Part shown: in pieces, positions 1-8,869 of the stretch
How positions within the stretch are numbered: the first letter of the stretch is position 1
How the letters are laid out: every line of letters begins with the position of its first letter
From: Spirochaeta sp.
Lineage (GTDB): Bacteria; Spirochaetota; Spirochaetia; DSM-2461
DNA: 14,624 bases
Assembly: GCA_030592625.1 (NCBI GenBank)
Contig: JAUVIY010000031.1
Location: 1 to 14,624 of the forward strand
Reading direction: 5' to 3'
Program-made: the position numbers and the translations under genes
The notes under the pieces: model-generated
Databases searched by the model: none
The model's input: the letters and a program-made list of their open reading frames with translations, nothing else
Told to the model about the DNA's origin: nothing

Positions 1-1485
1 GGTCTGGTTTCTTATCAGATAAAAGTAGCCGGTAATGACGGGATGACCCGGATTCTCGCAGAATCCGACGGTCCCGAGAATTGGAAGATCCTCCTCCCCG
101 CCCCCGAACCTGAAACTTATTTCTGGCGGGTGGAAGCCGTCGCCGCAGACGGTCTGCCGGTCCCGGTATCCGAAACCCGCAGCTTCACCGTTCGCCCGCT
201 CACCGGTTCTGTGGAACTCATCGATCCCTCGCCCGGGGACACTATGGAACTTGAACCCTATTCACCCCACACTTTCGTATGGCGGAGCGAAGTTCCCGGC
301 ACCGCACGCTTCCAGCTCGACCGCATCATGGATACGACAAGTGGTGAAAGGGTGAAGATCATTGAAAGCCTGGTAAAGGGCGAGAACTTCACCGCACCAC
401 TCCCTGGAGAGGGCACTTACGTCTGGCAGATCCGGATCCTGGACGACGACGGCCGGACCCTGCGTGAAAGCCCGGAAGGTCGTTTTCGTCTCCGCTCCGA
501 GTTCAGTCCGCCGATATTGAGCAATCCGAGACCCGGTACGGTTATCAGCCTCGTCGGCTCGTCCAAGCTCTCCATTGGTTGGGACCCTTCCCCGGGTGCC
601 GACGCCTACCGGGTGGTTTTGAAAGCCCCGAACGGCACCGTCGTCGGTCGGGACGACCGAGTCATCGGCCTGGACCGTGAATTCTCACTGACCGCAGCCG
701 GCGGTGCTGCCGGTGGCGAAGGGACATACAGTGTGGAACTCACCTCCCTCCGGGACAATCCGCCCTCCGGCGCATCCAGAACCAGCGAAACCGCGACATA
801 CCGCTTCGAAGTTGGTGATTTCGTCCAGTATTCCGCCGCCGTACCCCTATCCCCCGGCAACGGCGCCACCATAAGCGCCCTGGAATCCCTGCGGAACGGG
901 GTGACTCTCAGCTGGAATCAGGATCCGCCTCTGGGCCGCTACACCGTTGAAATCGACAACGGTACAGTCACCAGACTCTATCAGACCACAGAACCCACCC
1001 TCAACCTGGAAGCCCTCGACTCGGGCAGCTATCGATGGCTCGTCCGCTCCCGGGACAGCTTCGGTCAGGAAGCACCGGACAGTCGGAGTTCCCGGTTCTC
1101 TATCCCGGAACTTCCCACCCCGGTCCGACCCACCGTAACATCCCCGGGACCTGGTGAAGATGTGGACATGACCGGCCGCCGGAGCCTCGTATTCACCTGG
1201 GAAAGCGTAAACGGGGCTGATTTCTACGATCTGGCGTTGTATGTTGAGGGTTCAGGATCGCCGCTGCTCAGAGAAACGGGGTTGACCGGGACGCGATATG
1301 CACTTGATAACCTTCGGATACTGGATGTGGGGAACTTTATTCTCACCCTCCAGGCCAGTACCGAATACGAGGATGTGGGTGTCACCCGCACGAGTCCCGG
1401 GGTACGGGTACCCTTCTCTCTCTCGGTGAATATTGCCGACACGGCGCCGACGATCCTCACCGACGAGCTGCAGTATGCCGATTAG
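1..1485 (+). CDS. Fn3-like repeat protein, 5'-truncated by window edge
   Basis: The reading frame is open from base 1, so the true start lies upstream; 494 residues are visible. The visible part is a chain of about five beta-sandwich units of roughly 100 residues. Each unit ends in an Fn3-like strand pair such as TYFWRVEAV, TYVWQIRIL, TYSVELTSL or SYRWLVRSR. New units open with a P-x-P-G type linker (PSPGD, PRPGT, SPGNG, SPGPG near bases 225, 525, 850 and 1137). No enzymatic motif or membrane segment is visible. The gene overlaps the next exported-protein gene by 11 bases, so it is probably translationally coupled and acts in the cell envelope. Extracellular or periplasmic scaffolding or ligand binding is inferred from fold alone. 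Spirochaete proteins of this build sometimes begin with a FecR domain, which cannot be checked here. Confidence 0.8.
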   Translation, partial: GLVSYQIKVAGNDGMTRILAESDGPENWKILLPAPEPETYFWRVEAVAADGLPVPVSETRSFTVRPLTGSVELIDPSPGDTMELEPYSPHTFVWRSEVPGTARFQLDRIMDTTSGERVKIIESLVKGENFTAPLPGEGTYVWQIRILDDDGRTLRESPEGRFRLRSEFSPPILSNPRPGTVISLVGSSKLSIGWDPSPGADAYRVVLKAPNGTVVGRDDRVIGLDREFSLTAAGGAAGGEGTYSVELTSLRDNPPSGASRTSETATYRFEVGDFVQYSAAVPLSPGNGATISALESLRNGVTLSWNQDPPLGRYTVEIDNGTVTRLYQTTEPTLNLEALDSGSYRWLVRSRDSFGQEAPDSRSSRFSIPELPTPVRPTVTSPGPGEDVDMTGRRSLVFTWESVNGADFYDLALYVEGSGSPLLRETGLTGTRYALDNLRILDVGNFILTLQASTEYEDVGVTRTSPGVRVPFSLSVNIADTAPTILTDELQYAD

Positions 1486-2989
1486 AAGATGCAATGAAAA
1501 AAAATGCCTTCGAATAATCCTGTTGTTACTGACCTTCCTGTCAGCCGCAGCAATTCTGTCGGCCCAGGAAAAAATCGAATGGGAACCCGTCGACGGGACC
1601 GATCATTACCGTGTCGAGATTCGCCTGAACGGTGAACTCGTCCTGGAAACCCGGAGCAATGAGCCCCACATCCCCCTCTTTCTCCCACCCGGGGAATACG
1701 ATTTTCAGATAAAAGTTATCAACACCTTCGGAAAAGTCGCTTCGGCCGGCGAATGGAGTCCCCTGAAAATCACCGCTCCTGAGATTCCCTTTATCATTGA
1801 TTTCCTGCCGATGGAAATCCACGAAGGCGGTGAGGCTGTCTTCCGAACCCGGGTCAGCGGCCTGGTATCCGAACCCGGGGAATCCACCATCTTCATACTG
1901 GAAGATGCGGAAGGCAAGCAGCTTCAGCTGGAATCCGAGCCATCAGCCGCCACAACTGAAGGTCAAAACGGTGACTGGAAAGAAGTGATTCTGAAGGCCC
2001 GGCGACCGAAACCCGGACCAGGCCCCTGGACCCTCGTGATGACCAATCCCGACGGTCGGGAGAATCGGATGGAAACGGCCCTTGTCGTCCTGGACCGGCT
2101 TCGTCCCAGAATCCGCAAGTTCAGCCCGAGAGAAATCCCCGCAGGAGAAGTTCATAACATGGTGGTGCTCGAAATCACCGGAATGGAATCAGGCGCCGTC
2201 ATTGAGTTTTCAGGTCCCTCAGTTATCAAGGCTACCCTCCTGAAAGAGAATAAAGACGGCATCCTGGAGTACAGCCTGAACCTCCAGGACGTCGGAATCG
2301 GATGGTATTCGGTCAGCGTCACCAATCCCTCCGGAGATTCGGATTTCAAGGCAAAAGCATTCGAAGTTCTCCCTGCACCACCAACCCCTGAAGAAATCAC
2401 CGCGGCGAACGCCCTGAAAATCGATGAAAATGAACCCAGGCCCATCCCTGAATTCCCCCGATCAGTTTTCGGCGGCTGGCATTTCACCTTCCCTATCGGT
2501 TCAGCTTCCGAATATTTCAAAAACGGTTATGCCGGGTTGTCACTGGGATTTTCTCAAAAGTTCCACAACGATCTGGTAAGACGTATTCCCGGATTCGATG
2601 GTATCGCATGGGATTTCACCTTCAGCTACTCATATAACAGAACCACCTTTCCTCTCATCGTAATCAACCTCAACCGCTACGATTTTCTCCTCGGGCTCAA
2701 CTATGTCACCCCATTCGACTTCCCGGTAAATCTCCTGTTACGGACCGGAGCCGGTATGGGATTTTCCATTTACACCTCTCCGGATCACGACCGGGACGAA
2801 TGGCTCGGCCCATTCAAATTGAGGGAGCTGGATTCGCTGGATTTCATTGCGAGATTCGGTATCGGTGCCCGTTACGAAATCAACACCAGGTGGTATATCG
2901 ATCTCACCTGCGACATCGCCGCCACGTTCTACTTGAGCCGGTCCGCATGGTCCATACAGCCCAGGCTTGAAGGAGGATGGCAATGGTAA
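1475..2989 (+). CDS. Exported Fn3/IPT-like protein with predicted C-terminal beta-barrel (paralogue A)
   Basis: The predicted protein has 504 residues. The open frame extends to 1433, but ATG 1475 is preferred because it gives a normal signal peptide: a basic N-terminus, the hydrophobic run IILLLLTFLSAAAILSA, and cleavage near residue 30. It overlaps the preceding stop by 11 bases, so coupling is likely; no strong ribosome-binding site is seen. Residues about 33-100 form an Fn3-like domain (IEWEPVDGTDHYRVEI to FGKVASAGEWSPLKI). Residues about 105-315 look like two Ig/IPT (TIG)-like domains with P-x-W-T-L-V-M-T-N-P-D-G and W-Y-S-V-S-V-T-N-P-S-G signatures. Residues about 330-504 are rich in alternating aromatic and glycine beta-strands and end in GGWQW, as in outer-membrane barrels with a C-terminal aromatic. 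The function is unknown; an outer-membrane protein with a periplasmic or surface Ig stalk is inferred. Confidence 0.82.
   Translation: MPIRRCNEKKCLRIILLLLTFLSAAAILSAQEKIEWEPVDGTDHYRVEIRLNGELVLETRSNEPHIPLFLPPGEYDFQIKVINTFGKVASAGEWSPLKITAPEIPFIIDFLPMEIHEGGEAVFRTRVSGLVSEPGESTIFILEDAEGKQLQLESEPSAATTEGQNGDWKEVILKARRPKPGPGPWTLVMTNPDGRENRMETALVVLDRLRPRIRKFSPREIPAGEVHNMVVLEITGMESGAVIEFSGPSVIKATLLKENKDGILEYSLNLQDVGIGWYSVSVTNPSGDSDFKAKAFEVLPAPPTPEEITAANALKIDENEPRPIPEFPRSVFGGWHFTFPIGSASEYFKNGYAGLSLGFSQKFHNDLVRRIPGFDGIAWDFTFSYSYNRTTFPLIVINLNRYDFLLGLNYVTPFDFPVNLLLRTGAGMGFSIYTSPDHDRDEWLGPFKLRELDSLDFIARFGIGARYEINTRWYIDLTCDIAATFYLSRSAWSIQPRLEGGWQW
2971..2976 (+). promoter_or_regulatory. Shine-Dalgarno AGGAGG deciding the start at 2983
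   Basis: A consensus AGGAGG abuts the upstream candidate ATG at 2977, which leaves no spacer. It lies six bases before the in-frame ATG at 2983, which is ideal spacing. The start at 2983 is therefore preferred. The site lies inside the 3' end of the preceding coding sequence. Confidence 0.75.
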
Positions 2990-4359
2990 ACCGACACAAC
3001 CTTCTCATTCTGCTGATTCTGGTGATTCTGTTGACCTCTGGCGCCACAGCCTTCGGCCAGGATGATACCACTATGGGAACCAATGAGGGATCCGTCACCA
3101 TCGAATGGGAATCCCTGGAAGCCTTATACCGCATCGAGGTGCGTCGGGACGGCCAGGTATTCATCGATACCGAGCAGTCAATGAATGAACTCAAGCTCAA
3201 TCTGGCCCCCGGTTTCTACGAGTATAGAATCCATGTCCTCAATCCCTTCGGTAAGGAAGTCTCGGCCTCCGAATGGCTGCCGCTCAAAGTCGAAAGTTCC
3301 CGTGTCCCCTATTTCCGGGTGAGAACCCCAGGGGTCATCTGGGAGGGAGATACAGGAATCGAAATGATTGTGGAATCCTCAAACCTGAGGGAGGGAACTG
3401 TCTTCCACCTCTCCAACGGCGAACGTTGGATCCCCGCAGAATGGCATGGAGACGGTAATCTCTACACAGTCAGATTATCGGAAACGGCCCTGGAACCCGG
3501 CAGCTGGGACCTGGAAGCCGCGGATCCGTCGGGTATGACATTTGTCCATCCTGAAGCCCTCATCGTCAGGCCCAACCGTTCACCGGATGTCAAAAGACTT
3601 GACACTCAGGAAGTTCCCCCGGAAGGCCTGGTCCCGATAGAGATAACAGGCGAAGCCTTCGATCCTGAAATGACCGTCAGATTCGAGGGACCCGGCGGCG
3701 ATCTTCCGGTAGTCGCCGTGGAAATCATCGAAGGCAGCAGGGCTCTGGTATATCTGGATATGAACGAGGCCCAACCGGGAGACTACACCCTCATCGTCTC
3801 AAACCCTTCCGGGGGTGAAACCCGGGAAGAGAATGCTATCACTGTTACAGTTCCTGAGATTGAGGAAATCATCAAAAAGCAGCCCCGATTCGAGTTCCAG
3901 ATCGGATATGCGCCGACACTCATAATCGTACGGGAAGACAACGGAACCATCCCGGTCTACCTGGGCTTTGATTTTGCCGGTATTTTCCACTCGGGATGGA
4001 AAAAACCCTTCTTTCGGGGGTTGGGTGTGGAAGCCCGGGCCTTCGTCGGCGTTTCAGGACCAAACGACCTGGATAATTTCTATATTAATGGCATCGGCAG
4101 TCTGGATCTTTCCGGATACTACCGCCCCCTGGTTAAAGGGAGAGTGGCTCCGGTTTTTCTGCTCGGTATCGGGAATATGTGGTCAGGTTACGCAAAAGAA
4201 TTCGGAATCAAGAACATTCTGTTCATCCGCACCGGAATCGGCATGGATATCGTCAATCAGAGAAAAGTCACTCGCATCGGTTTGAACTTCAGTACAGGTT
4301 CTGCCGGGGACACATTCCCAATTGTATCCCTGATGTTCCGCCGGGGGATTCGATATTAA
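2983..4359 (+). CDS. Exported Fn3/IPT-like protein with predicted C-terminal beta-barrel (paralogue B)
   Basis: The predicted protein has 458 residues from ATG 2983, chosen for the AGGAGG six bases upstream; it overlaps the previous stop by 7 bases. The signal peptide is about residues 1-25 (LLILLILVILLTSGATAFG, cleaved before Q26). The next ~70 residues match the Fn3-like domain of the preceding gene (TIEWESLEALYRIEVRR to FGKEVSASEWLPLKV). Two Ig/IPT-like domains follow, with W-D-L-E-A-A-D-P-S-G and Y-T-L-I-V-S-N-P-S-G signatures. From about residue 305 a glycine- and aromatic-rich beta-strand region, shorter than in paralogue A, ends in FRRGIRY with a terminal Tyr, consistent with a small outer-membrane barrel. 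The pair is a tandem duplication whose barrels have diverged. Function is unknown; a heteromeric or parallel role with paralogue A is possible. Confidence 0.83.
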   Translation: MVNRHNLLILLILVILLTSGATAFGQDDTTMGTNEGSVTIEWESLEALYRIEVRRDGQVFIDTEQSMNELKLNLAPGFYEYRIHVLNPFGKEVSASEWLPLKVESSRVPYFRVRTPGVIWEGDTGIEMIVESSNLREGTVFHLSNGERWIPAEWHGDGNLYTVRLSETALEPGSWDLEAADPSGMTFVHPEALIVRPNRSPDVKRLDTQEVPPEGLVPIEITGEAFDPEMTVRFEGPGGDLPVVAVEIIEGSRALVYLDMNEAQPGDYTLIVSNPSGGETREENAITVTVPEIEEIIKKQPRFEFQIGYAPTLIIVREDNGTIPVYLGFDFAGIFHSGWKKPFFRGLGVEARAFVGVSGPNDLDNFYINGIGSLDLSGYYRPLVKGRVAPVFLLGIGNMWSGYAKEFGIKNILFIRTGIGMDIVNQRKVTRIGLNFSTGSAGDTFPIVSLMFRRGIRY

Positions 4360-4428
4360 GGGATGAAAAACCACAGCATGTTCATACAAAGTCTACACAG
4401 GGAAGACACCATAGACCGGAAATACCGA

Positions 4429-7400
4429 ATGGGTACGGTTATATTGAGAATGATGAAAATACGAAGCCGTGTATATCACATACCGATTCTCGCCGCCTTG
4501 ATACTGATTCTCGGCAGCTGCAATGCCCTGAAGCGGGGGGATTTTCTTCAACAGACCGACAACACGCTGTATTTCACCCATATCGGGTTTCTCGTAGCGG
4601 ATAACCCCTTATTGTCCCGAGACGCAATCACCAATGTTTCAGGGACGGATACAAACATATGGATCACCGTACCTTACGATGCGGACACCACCTCCCCGCT
4701 GGCTATTGATTTCGACGTGGTGGGCAAGGATACACAGGTGGAATTCGAAGATCCACCCGGCAGCACCATCTTCTTGCCCATCAAGTCCGGAGATCCCGTC
4801 CCTTTTTTCAATGATGGAGTCACTCCTGTACCCCGGCTTTTTCGCATCATAAAAAAAGATACTTATACCGGTGAGATGGATGCCCGGGACATCGTTGTCA
4901 ATGTCACCAAGATAATCCGACCGGTCCTGTGGAACCCACCAGCACCCGGAGATGTCAGTCCTTTTATTGGGGCAACGGCCTTCCGTTTCACCTTTGTCGA
5001 CGAGAATGATATCATTATTCCGAATATTGCCGGAGGCAGCTGGAATCTTGATCCCGAGCTCGTCGAATGGGATGAATGGAGAATGGACTTAACCGCCCCG
5101 AGCTACGATGCGGGGCCTCCGGAAGGATACCTCACTGTTGTCGAGCTTTACTTTCCCGGAGAACACTGGATTGAACTGAAAGACGATCTGTTCTCCGATA
5201 TCAACGGGTATAACAGCCTTTTCAAGCATATCGAATTCCGTTATGAACCGCCGCCTGTGTACCTTTCCAAATCCGGTGATAACACTGACGATGGGCTCAC
5301 TCCATCAACACCCGTTCTGGACTGGCATGTGGCCTACGGCAAAGCTCAGGCCGCCGGAATTTCCGACATCTATATCGAAGCCTCCGACATGCCCTACGAC
5401 GTCGCCGGTGCTGATTTGATAGACGGCTTAATCTGGCCGGTGAATATCTTCGGCAGCTGGAAGCCGGGCTTTACCGCCCGGTATGATGAAGATTGGGACG
5501 AACGACCGCCCACCATCCTTTCTCATTCGGGCCTGCCCAATGGAACATTGATAGACGACCCCGAGGCTGTCCTGACCTACAGAAATATCTCATCCGATTT
5601 CGTCCTGGATGGTATCAGTATCTATCCTGGTGTAGTCGCTGATTTTGCCACCGCGCTTAAAATCGACGCCTCGGATCTCCGGATTCAAGACAGTCAATTC
5701 TACAATCCTATTGGTTCCAGCATTGAAGCGACAGCCGTTACCGTTACAGACATCTCGGGACCTTCCAAGCCACAGTTCAGGGAATCAGGATTCATCGGCA
5801 AAGTCGGAGGGACGAATACTTCCACCGGGCTCCGAACTTTCGGTTCGGACGTCGAATTGGGTGGATGTTTTATTCTCGCCGGTGATCTTTCCGGTAACAG
5901 CACCGGTATCGAAGGGACGGACAGCAGCATCAGCATTGGATGGAGCTATATCCTGGCCGGTGTAATTGACCCGGAAGACAATACATTCACGGAAATTGAT
6001 AATCGCGGTATTAATCTGACAGATACCGACTTGATTCTCCAAAATGTCTGGATTCATGCAGCCGACAGCACATCAGATTCTATAGCATTGAACTATCAAA
6101 TCACCGCCATTAACCATCATGCCTGGATTAACGAGGCCACCCTTATCAGCGGACGAGCTAATAATTCCGTAGCTCTGCATGCCATCAATTCCAATAATGG
6201 AGAACTCCACCTCTTCAATTCGGTACTCCTCGCCGGTCGAGCCCAAACAGGCAGTTCGGTGGGTATTATATTCAACGGCATGGACAATTCCCAGATTATG
6301 GGGAATGCCATCCACGTTCGGAACGGCTCTACCCCGGCAGACAGCTACGGAATCCTATTCTCAAATTCCGCAGGCACAGGCACCGACGTCCGCAACAATC
6401 TGATTTGGTCGGATACCAGCAGCCAAACCCTGGGAATCATGGCCGATTTCGACATTACCGCTTCCCCCATTCATGTCAGGCACAATGATTTCTGGAACAC
6501 CGGAGGAGCCGCCGAATTAGACCTTGGAGACGGCGGCGGGCCGAGAAGCATCGCGAGTGCGCATGCGAACTTCCCGAATTATTACGGGAACGTCGGCATT
6601 TCCGCCGATATGGATATCACTTACGATTACGCCACCGGACAGATCGACATGACAGATGTCGGCCGGGTAATAGGTACACCCCCGACGGATGTCATGTTCG
6701 GCGGTGAGGATCTCAGCGGAATTGCTGAATACCCGGAAGAGAGTGCGGGGGACAAACGGGACAGACGCTGGATACAGCGTACCGGTTATGCCGGGGTCGG
6801 ATGGTCCATCGGCCCCTACGAGTATGATAGTGGGAGTTTTCCCCAGGTCATCTACGTTTCAAGCCTCGGAGACGATAATCATCCCCTTGGGACCAGCGAC
6901 GCACCTTTTGCATCCCTGCCTCGGGCCTACGACATCGCCAGGACGGCCCCGGTAGGAACAATACGCACCGATGCCATGGAAATCCGTGTATCCGAGGGCA
7001 TCTACGACATGAATAATCCTATCATGCCCGACATCGACACCGGTCCGGACCTCCGCATTATCGGCGGATACGACAAGAATACCTGGATCTGGTATCCGGC
7101 AGCCAACGTCACCGAACTCTTCCGGGATACAGGGGCAGAGGTACTCTGTTACGACGGTAACGGCACCACACAGGGGGGCCTTTTGGAAGGCTTCACCCTG
7201 AGAAACAGCAGGATTGGCGCATCAGTAGTGAGCTTGAGGATACAGGGGAAAGCAAGTCCCGAGATTCGGAACAACATCATCATTGGCGGCTCATCCGGTT
7301 TCGATTCAAAGGCTATAGTCATTTCTAATGAAGCCAACCCTGTAATCGTTGCCAATCAGATTTTCGCCGGTACCAATTCAATCTTCAGTTATGGGATTGA

Positions 7401-8043
7401 GATTACAACAGCCGGAGCCGAAATATATAACAATGTCATCCATTCAGGTGCGGCAGCTATTGGAGGGGATACTATCGGTATTGATTTTCTCAGTAATGAT
7501 ATATCTCCTGATTTCAATCCTGTTTATATTTACAACAATACGATTTTCGGAGGAGTCGGCGGGAATCTCAGTACCGGAATACGTTCTTTTGATGATAATC
7601 TGTATGTCATTAATAACCTGCTGATTGCCGGCTCTGGATCGGCCGGGTCCGTCTTCGGCTATGAAATAAGCGGACCAAACATACCCTTAGATGTCAGCAA
7701 TAATCTCTTCCTGTTCGGACCTCCGGATCCAGGCAGGCATGCCATCATGATCCTGGGGAATATCTGGGACACGGTTAACGGTATGGAGAACGATCTGACC
7801 GCAACATACTCTCGCTCGGCATCGGGAAACCTCATGGATGGAACCAATGTTCTATCTGACTATTTCATTGATTTTGTTCCCGATATGACTGAAGCGGGCT
7901 TCCTGGCTGAGAATTGGCGTTTAAGTGCCTCGGGGCCGGAAAACGCCCGTACCGGCGGACAGCAGTTATTCGAAGAGTTTACCCGGGACAAAGACGGTAT
8001 AAACCGGACCCTTCCCTGGTCCATAGGAGCCTACGAATATTAA
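4429..8043 (+). CDS. Large lipoprotein with two right-handed beta-helix modules
   Basis: The predicted protein has about 1204 residues. The frame opens at 4363, three bases after the previous stop, but ATG 4429 (GGA eight bases upstream), 4450 or 4453 put the lipobox LGSC at a normal distance (Cys31 from 4429). An N-terminal region to about residue 270 looks like Ig-type beta-sandwich domains. Module 1 starts with VYLSKSGDNTDDG near residue 277 and closes with WSIGPYEYD near 792. Module 2 starts with VIYVSSLGDDNHPLGTSDAP near 806 and closes with WSIGAYEY at the C-terminus. Such openings are typical of DUF1565-type parallel beta-helix proteins. The asparagine ladder (I-R-N-N-I-I, I-Y-N-N-V-I, I-Y-N-N-T-I, I-N-N-L-L-I) fits stacked coils. 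Surface polysaccharide binding or adhesion is inferred; no lyase active site was identified. It is the last gene of the operon, before the terminator. Confidence 0.85.
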   Translation: MGTVILRMMKIRSRVYHIPILAALILILGSCNALKRGDFLQQTDNTLYFTHIGFLVADNPLLSRDAITNVSGTDTNIWITVPYDADTTSPLAIDFDVVGKDTQVEFEDPPGSTIFLPIKSGDPVPFFNDGVTPVPRLFRIIKKDTYTGEMDARDIVVNVTKIIRPVLWNPPAPGDVSPFIGATAFRFTFVDENDIIIPNIAGGSWNLDPELVEWDEWRMDLTAPSYDAGPPEGYLTVVELYFPGEHWIELKDDLFSDINGYNSLFKHIEFRYEPPPVYLSKSGDNTDDGLTPSTPVLDWHVAYGKAQAAGISDIYIEASDMPYDVAGADLIDGLIWPVNIFGSWKPGFTARYDEDWDERPPTILSHSGLPNGTLIDDPEAVLTYRNISSDFVLDGISIYPGVVADFATALKIDASDLRIQDSQFYNPIGSSIEATAVTVTDISGPSKPQFRESGFIGKVGGTNTSTGLRTFGSDVELGGCFILAGDLSGNSTGIEGTDSSISIGWSYILAGVIDPEDNTFTEIDNRGINLTDTDLILQNVWIHAADSTSDSIALNYQITAINHHAWINEATLISGRANNSVALHAINSNNGELHLFNSVLLAGRAQTGSSVGIIFNGMDNSQIMGNAIHVRNGSTPADSYGILFSNSAGTGTDVRNNLIWSDTSSQTLGIMADFDITASPIHVRHNDFWNTGGAAELDLGDGGGPRSIASAHANFPNYYGNVGISADMDITYDYATGQIDMTDVGRVIGTPPTDVMFGGEDLSGIAEYPEESAGDKRDRRWIQRTGYAGVGWSIGPYEYDSGSFPQVIYVSSLGDDNHPLGTSDAPFASLPRAYDIARTAPVGTIRTDAMEIRVSEGIYDMNNPIMPDIDTGPDLRIIGGYDKNTWIWYPAANVTELFRDTGAEVLCYDGNGTTQGGLLEGFTLRNSRIGASVVSLRIQGKASPEIRNNIIIGGSSGFDSKAIVISNEANPVIVANQIFAGTNSIFSYGIEITTAGAEIYNNVIHSGAAAIGGDTIGIDFLSNDISPDFNPVYIYNNTIFGGVGGNLSTGIRSFDDNLYVINNLLIAGSGSAGSVFGYEISGPNIPLDVSNNLFLFGPPDPGRHAIMILGNIWDTVNGMENDLTATYSRSASGNLMDGTNVLSDYFIDFVPDMTEAGFLAENWRLSASGPENARTGGQQLFEEFTRDKDGINRTLPWSIGAYEY

Positions 8044-8117
8044 CAATTCATCGAAGCGGGGATACTCCCAACGGGAGCGGCTTCCCCTATCCGGTGATTC
8101 AATTTCAAAAAGTCATC

Positions 8118-8152
8118 GCGGCCTGCCCCTCCGGCAGGCCGCCTTTCATTTC
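8118..8152 (+). terminator. Rho-independent terminator closing the envelope operon
   Basis: A perfect 10-bp GC-rich stem (8118-8127 with 8133-8142) has a 5-base loop and is followed by the T-rich run CTTTCATTTCTT. It lies between convergent genes. On the other strand the hairpin is followed about seven bases later by TTTTT, so it may also stop transcription from the SET gene. Confidence 0.85.
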
Positions 8153-8785
8153 TTAAGTGAGCTCCCTTTCTCCCCCGCTCCAGTAAGCCTCACCGTAATC
8201 GACAGTAATTTCCTCACCGGCCTCGAGGGTACGGCAAGCGATGAATACGATCCGCCAGCGGTCCTTCAGGGGGAAGTGCTCGGGCTCAGCCGAGGGGCCG
8301 GTTGAAGAGTCGTCGGCGTGATTGGCGAAACGCAGAACCCCGCCGGCTTCCCGGGCATCGATTTCCAGAAAGCGGCCGAGGGTTCGCACCTTCGGGAAGC
8401 CCCAGGAATAGTCGGAGCTGTAGCCGCCGCCCGGGAGCGGCCGGCCGGGGTGAGCCCGCCTCACCACGCCGACGTACTCCCCTATCAGGTCGCCGGGACT
8501 TAAGGATTCAAGGGTGAAAAGACCGTATCCCAACAGACCGCCGATGTGACGGACCTCGAGGTCGGGGAGGCCCTGACCGGTCCGGAGGGCCCCTCCATAC
8601 TGTTCGGCCAGGGAATCGAACTCGGCCCGGTTCCGGCGATAGTAGAGGGTGTTGGTAACATTACGGAGTCCGAGAGACTCAGGGATGAATCGATTGGTGG
8701 TGAGATATTTAATTCCGAGACGGTTAAAGAGGGGCATGTGGGCGCCAGAGGTCATATGGTCGGAGACCTTATCATCGAAGACCAT
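8153..8785 (-). CDS. SET-domain protein, putative protein-lysine methyltransferase
   Basis: The predicted protein has 210 residues. The SET fold is recognisable from its ordered motifs: GYGLF (86-90) and EYVG (103-106) for the SAM-binding N-terminal part, RFANHAD (152-158) for the N-H motif of the pseudoknot, and GEEITVDYGEAYW (190-202) with the expected catalytic Tyr197. No cysteine-rich post-SET segment is present. SET enzymes transfer methyl groups from S-adenosylmethionine to lysine side chains. The bacterial substrate cannot be read from sequence. The first ~65 residues lack known motifs. ATG 8785 is the first start in a frame that stays open upstream to the tRNA; no good ribosome-binding site precedes it, and ATG 8755 is an alternative. 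The gene follows a tRNA gene in the same direction with no clear promoter or terminator between them, so read-through from the tRNA promoter is plausible. Confidence 0.85.
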   Translation of the reverse strand: MVFDDKVSDHMTSGAHMPLFNRLGIKYLTTNRFIPESLGLRNVTNTLYYRRNRAEFDSLAEQYGGALRTGQGLPDLEVRHIGGLLGYGLFTLESLSPGDLIGEYVGVVRRAHPGRPLPGGGYSSDYSWGFPKVRTLGRFLEIDAREAGGVLRFANHADDSSTGPSAEPEHFPLKDRWRIVFIACRTLEAGEEITVDYGEAYWSGGERELT

Positions 8786-8869
8786 ATAGATAAAAATAGC
8801 GGAAATCGAGTGTGTTGTCTGTATCGCGATGTATGAAACTACGGCACGAGGACGGGTGTTGCTCCGGAT

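Noticed and set aside
6400..7800. Repeated N-N-containing segments considered as DNA-level tandem repeats
   Set aside because: The similarity is at protein level only, with irregular spacing and different codons, so they are beta-helix turns and not nucleotide repeats.
8786..8869. In-frame extension of the SET reading frame back towards the tRNA gene
   Set aside because: The frame is open, but no ATG, GTG or TTG in frame was found there, so the protein is taken to start at 8785.
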